Of a stretch of DNA of 17,860 bases, positions 15,115-17,860 are shown in pieces. The notes beneath the pieces were generated by a model. That model had not been told where the DNA came from. It ran no database searches and saw only the letters and a program-made list of their open reading frames with translations. The position numbers and the translations under genes are program-made. The stretch covers positions 1-17,860 of the forward strand of contig VBCQ01000110.1 of the NCBI GenBank assembly GCA_005882155.1. The letters are read 5' to 3'. Position 1 is the first letter of the stretch. Every line of letters starts with the position of its first letter. This DNA comes from Betaproteobacteria bacterium. GTDB taxonomy: Bacteria > Pseudomonadota > Gammaproteobacteria > Burkholderiales > Burkholderiaceae_C.

Positions 15115-16314
15115 ATGGCTTCGCTCTTCGCCGCCGTTGAATTGGCACCACGGGATCCGATCCTCGGTCTGAACGAACAGTTCAACGCCGACCCGAATCC
15201 GGCCAAGGTGAACCTCGGAGTCGGCGTGTACTACGACGACAACGGCAAGCTGCCGCTGCTCAAGTGCGTCGCCGAAGCCGAGAAGCAGATGGTCGAAGCG
15301 CCGAAGCCCCGCGGCTACCTGCCGATCGACGGCATCGCGGTATACGACAAGGCCGTCCAGGCATTGGTATTTGGAGCCGACAGCGAGGCTGTCAAGGCCG
15401 GACGCATCGCCACGGCGCAGGCGGTCGGCGGCACCGGTGCGCTGAAGATCGGCGCCGATTTCCTCAAGCGGGTGAATCCCGGCGCAAAGGTGCTGATCAG
15501 CGACCCGAGCTGGGAGAACCATCGCGCCCTCTTCGAAGGCGCCGGCTTCGTCGTCGAGCACTACCCGTACTACGACGCGCCCAAGGGCGGCATCGACTTC
15601 GACGCGATGCTCGCGGCGCTCGACCGCGCAGCGCCCGGCACGATCGTCGCGCTGCACGCCTGCTGCCACAACCCGACCGGCTACGACATCACGTCAGACC
15701 AGTGGCAGAAGTTGATCACCGCGGTCAAGGCGCGCGGCCTGGTGCCCTTCCTCGACATGGCCTATCAGGGGTTCGGCGAGGGCATTGCCGAAGACGGCGC
15801 GGTCATCGCCCGCTTCATCGACAGCGGGCTCGACTTCTTCGTGGCCACGAGCTTCTCGAAGAGCTTCTCGCTCTACGGCGAGCGGGTCGGCGCGCTGAGC
15901 GTCGTCTGCGAGTCGAAGAACGAGGCCGACCGCGTGCTGAGCCAGATCAAGCGCGTGATCCGCACGAACTACTCGAACCCGCCGACGCACGGCGCGCAAG
16001 TCGTTGCGACGGTGCTGACGACGCCGGCCCTGCGCAAGCTGTGGGAAGAAGAGCTTGCGGGGATGCGGGTTCGCATCAAGCAGATGCGCCTCGCCCTGCT
16101 CGAAAAGCTGCACGCCGCCGGCGTCAAGCAGGACATGAGCTTCATCACCCAGCAAAAGGGAATGTTCAGCTACTCCGGTCTCAGCAAAGAGCAGATGCAG
16201 CGGCTGCGCAGCGAATTCGGCATCTATGGCGTCGATTCGGGACGCATTTGCGTCGCCGCACTGAACAGCCAGAACATCGATGCGGTCGTCGCAGCGATCG
16301 CGAAGGTGATTTGA
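15115..16314 (+). CDS. tyrB: Aspartate/aromatic amino acid aminotransferase
   Basis: A 399-aa class I aminotransferase of the Ia subgroup (AspC/TyrB). Landmarks are VNLGVGVYYDDNGKLPLL near the N-terminus, GGTGAL (106-110), DPSWENH (130-136), HACCHNPTG (181-189, Asn186), FLDMAYQGF (Asp214 and Tyr217) and SFSKSFSLYGERVG (Lys249 forms the Schiff base; Arg257 contacts the PLP phosphate). It exchanges amino groups between aspartate, tyrosine or phenylalanine and 2-oxoglutarate in the cytoplasm. Substrate preference cannot be fixed from sequence, so the symbol is a best guess between tyrB and aspC. AAGGA 5 nt upstream supports the start at 15115. It diverges from uvrB across a 111-bp spacer. Confidence 0.92.
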   Translation: MASLFAAVELAPRDPILGLNEQFNADPNPAKVNLGVGVYYDDNGKLPLLKCVAEAEKQMVEAPKPRGYLPIDGIAVYDKAVQALVFGADSEAVKAGRIATAQAVGGTGALKIGADFLKRVNPGAKVLISDPSWENHRALFEGAGFVVEHYPYYDAPKGGIDFDAMLAALDRAAPGTIVALHACCHNPTGYDITSDQWQKLITAVKARGLVPFLDMAYQGFGEGIAEDGAVIARFIDSGLDFFVATSFSKSFSLYGERVGALSVVCESKNEADRVLSQIKRVIRTNYSNPPTHGAQVVATVLTTPALRKLWEEELAGMRVRIKQMRLALLEKLHAAGVKQDMSFITQQKGMFSYSGLSKEQMQRLRSEFGIYGVDSGRICVAALNSQNIDAVVAAIAKVI

Positions 16315-16498
16315 CAGAGTCACTGTCGTCGAGGTGACAGCGCAATGCGCAGAGCGCACGGAATTCGCCTTCTTTTTGGGGGCACCACCGTCTAACTCTG
16401 GTCCAATATGGGGGCAACTGCCTAGAATGCTGCGACGCACAAACACAAGTGGTTACCGCGTACGCAGCCTGCGGAACGATAGCCGGAAGGAAACCTGA
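16315..16498 (+). other. Spacer between the aminotransferase and phaZ, with a repeated TGGGGGCA
   Basis: This gap presumably holds the aminotransferase terminator and the phaZ promoter. A short TGCGC/GCGCA stem (3-nt loop) near 16345-16357 precedes a TCTTTTT run by about a dozen bases, a poor terminator. TGGGGGCA occurs twice, at 16377 and 16409, 32 bp apart. TAGAAT at about 16423 is the best -10 candidate, without a good -35. Nothing else is recognised. Confidence 0.35.
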
Positions 16499-17800
16499 AT
16501 GCTGTACCAGCTGTATGAAACGCAACGTGCGCTGCTGAGCCCATTCGCCGAGTTCGCCAGTGCCTCTTCGAAGCTGTACAGCCACCCGCTCTCGCCGTTC
16601 ACGCACACGCCGATGGCGCACCGCGTGTCCGCTGGGCTGGACCTGATGCACCGGCTGTCGAAGGAATACGAAAAGCCCGAGTTCGACATCCGCTCGGTCA
16701 ATGTCGGCGGCGTCGAGGTCGCGGTGCAGGAGCAGGTCGCGATCACCAAGCCGTTCTGCCGGCTGCTGCGCTTCAAGCGCTTCAGCGACAACCTGCCGAT
16801 GCTCAGCCGCATGAAAGACCAGCCCACCGTGCTGGTCATCTCGCCGCTGTCGGGCCACCACTCGACGCTGCTGCGCGAGACCGTGAGGGCGCTGCTGACC
16901 GAGCACAAGGTCTACATCACCGACTGGACCGATGCGCGCATGGTGCCGCTCGAAGAGGGCCCGTTCCATCTCGACGACTACATCGCCTACGTGCAGGAGT
17001 TCATCCGCCACATCGGGCCCGAAGTGAACGTGATCTCGGTGTGCCAGCCGACCGTGCCGGTGCTTGCCGCGATCTCGCTGATGGCCACCAGCGGCGAGAT
17101 GATGCCGCGCACGATGACGATGATGGGCGGCCCGATCGACGCGCGCCGCTCGCCGACCGCGGTGAACAACCTGGCGATGAACAAGAGCCTCGAATGGTTC
17201 GAGCGCAACGTGATCTATCGCGTGCCGGTGAATTACCCGGGCAGCGGCCGCAGCGTCTACCCCGGCTTCCTGCAGCACACCGGCTTCGTCGCGATGAATC
17301 CGGACCGCCACCTGAGCTCGCACTACGACTACTTCCTCGACCTGGTGCGCGGCGACGACGACAGCGCCGACGCGCACCGCAGCTTCTACGACGAGTACAA
17401 CGCCGTGCTCGACATGCCGGCCGAGTACTACCTCGACACGATCAAGGTGGTGTTCCAGGACTTCGCGCTGGTCAACGGCACCTGGGAAGTCGACGGCCAG
17501 CTGGTGCGCCCGCAAGACATCACGGCGCCGGCGCTGCTGACCATCGAAGGCGAGCTCGACGACATTTCCGGCGCCGGCCAAACGCATGCGGCGCACGAGC
17601 TGTGCACCGGCGTTCCGCGCGAGCGCCAGTTCCGCTACGACGTCGAAGGCGCCGGACACTACGGCATCTTCTCCGGCCGGCGCTGGCGCGAGAACGTCTA
17701 CCCGGCGGTGCGCGACTTCATCGCGAGCCACCAGGAGCCGGCGGCGAGCAAGCGCTCCGCGCGCAAGGTCAACGGCACACGGGTCAAGACGAGGTCGTGA
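16499..17800 (+). CDS. phaZ: Intracellular polyhydroxyalkanoate (PHB) depolymerase
   Basis: A 433-aa alpha/beta-hydrolase-fold protein of the intracellular PhaZ family, which breaks down stored poly(3-hydroxybutyrate) granules. It begins MLYQLYETQRALLSPFAEFA, as in Ralstonia PhaZ1. The nucleophile is Cys182 in ISVCQPTVPVLA, replacing the serine of usual lipase boxes. Asp354 (GELDDISGAG) and His387 (GAGHYGIFSG) complete the triad, each one residue off the positions reported for R. eutropha PhaZ1 (Cys183, Asp355, His388). There is no signal peptide, which fits granule-associated cytoplasmic action. GGAAGGA 7 nt before the ATG at 16499 supports the start. The C-terminus has a short Lys/Arg-rich tail (SKRSARKVNGTRVKTRS). 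A GC-rich hairpin follows the stop codon. No phaC or phaP is in the window. Confidence 0.95.
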   Translation: MLYQLYETQRALLSPFAEFASASSKLYSHPLSPFTHTPMAHRVSAGLDLMHRLSKEYEKPEFDIRSVNVGGVEVAVQEQVAITKPFCRLLRFKRFSDNLPMLSRMKDQPTVLVISPLSGHHSTLLRETVRALLTEHKVYITDWTDARMVPLEEGPFHLDDYIAYVQEFIRHIGPEVNVISVCQPTVPVLAAISLMATSGEMMPRTMTMMGGPIDARRSPTAVNNLAMNKSLEWFERNVIYRVPVNYPGSGRSVYPGFLQHTGFVAMNPDRHLSSHYDYFLDLVRGDDDSADAHRSFYDEYNAVLDMPAEYYLDTIKVVFQDFALVNGTWEVDGQLVRPQDITAPALLTIEGELDDISGAGQTHAAHELCTGVPRERQFRYDVEGAGHYGIFSGRRWRENVYPAVRDFIASHQEPAASKRSARKVNGTRVKTRS

Positions 17801-17805
17801 TAATT

Positions 17806-17830
17806 CGGCGGTGAGCTCCACCGCCGTTCT
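17806..17830 (+). terminator. Hairpin after phaZ, probable terminator
   Basis: CGGCGGTG (17806-17813) and CACCGCCG (17819-17826) form a perfect 8-bp stem with a 5-nt loop, starting 5 bp after the phaZ stop codon. Only TTCT follows, so the T-tract is weak and termination strength is uncertain. Confidence 0.5.
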
Positions 17831-17860
17831 GACCGCTGCCGTCCACGACGCGCTGCCGCA
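17811..17860 (+). CDS. Possible start of a further gene, cut by the window edge
   Basis: From a GTG at 17811 the frame stays open to the edge and reads MSSTAVLTAAVHDALP. This is too short to identify. The GTG lies inside the hairpin following phaZ and no Shine-Dalgarno is clear, so it may not be a real start. Confidence 0.2.
   Translation, partial: MSSTAVLTAAVHDALP

Noticed and set aside
16181..17821. A 546-aa open frame on the minus strand opposite phaZ
   Set aside because: It has the same shadow character, rich in Arg, His, Val and Ala, and it overlaps the end of the aminotransferase gene and all of phaZ, both of which have clear motifs.

Overview
The window looks like a chromosomal segment of a GC-rich betaproteobacterium, probably order Burkholderiales (Rubrivivax/Leptothrix/Methylibium type). 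The evidence is the very high GC at third codon positions, a complete iscRSUA-hscBA-fdx cluster, an intracellular PHB depolymerase of the Ralstonia PhaZ1 type, and a NasT/NrtABC nitrate module. No insertion sequence, phage, CRISPR array, rRNA or tRNA was seen.

Layout. Bases 1-2956 (minus strand) read, in transcription order, tsaD, a class I/II aminotransferase, rpsO and the first codons of pnp. A perfect TATAAT for rpsO overlaps the aminotransferase stop codon, and a hairpin terminator follows rpsO. Bases 3152-7399 (plus strand) hold a small unrecognised protein ending at a strong terminator, nasT, a 288-bp regulatory region, then nrtA, nrtB (frameshifted) and the nrt ATPase gene. Bases 7407-12700 (minus strand) are the iron-sulfur operon iscR-iscS-iscU-iscA-hscB-hscA-fdx. 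An IscR type-1-like box overlaps its -10, and an internal terminator lies between iscA and hscB. uvrB (12856-15003) is upstream of iscR on the same strand. Bases 15115-17800 (plus strand) carry an aspartate/aromatic aminotransferase and phaZ.

The most informative region is 4152-4439. It contains, in order, a GCAC-N7-GTGC dyad (NtrC-like enhancer), a TGGCAC-N5-TTGC sigma-54 promoter, two hairpins whose six-base loops both have A at position 1 and G at position 4 (the ANTAR-target signature), a long intrinsic terminator with a T-tract, and nrtA. The predicted transcription start falls on the first base of the first hairpin. The ANTAR regulator NasT is encoded immediately upstream. The simplest reading is a two-layer switch: nitrogen limitation starts transcription through NtrC and sigma-54, and NasT antitermination in response to nitrate or nitrite lets it continue into the transporter genes.

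Two conserved genes, nrtB and iscS, each carry a short internal deletion (about 56 and 41 nt by comparison with the family) that shifts the frame while both flanks stay well conserved. Because iscS is normally indispensable and the rest of its operon is intact, an assembly or sequencing error is as likely as real mutation.
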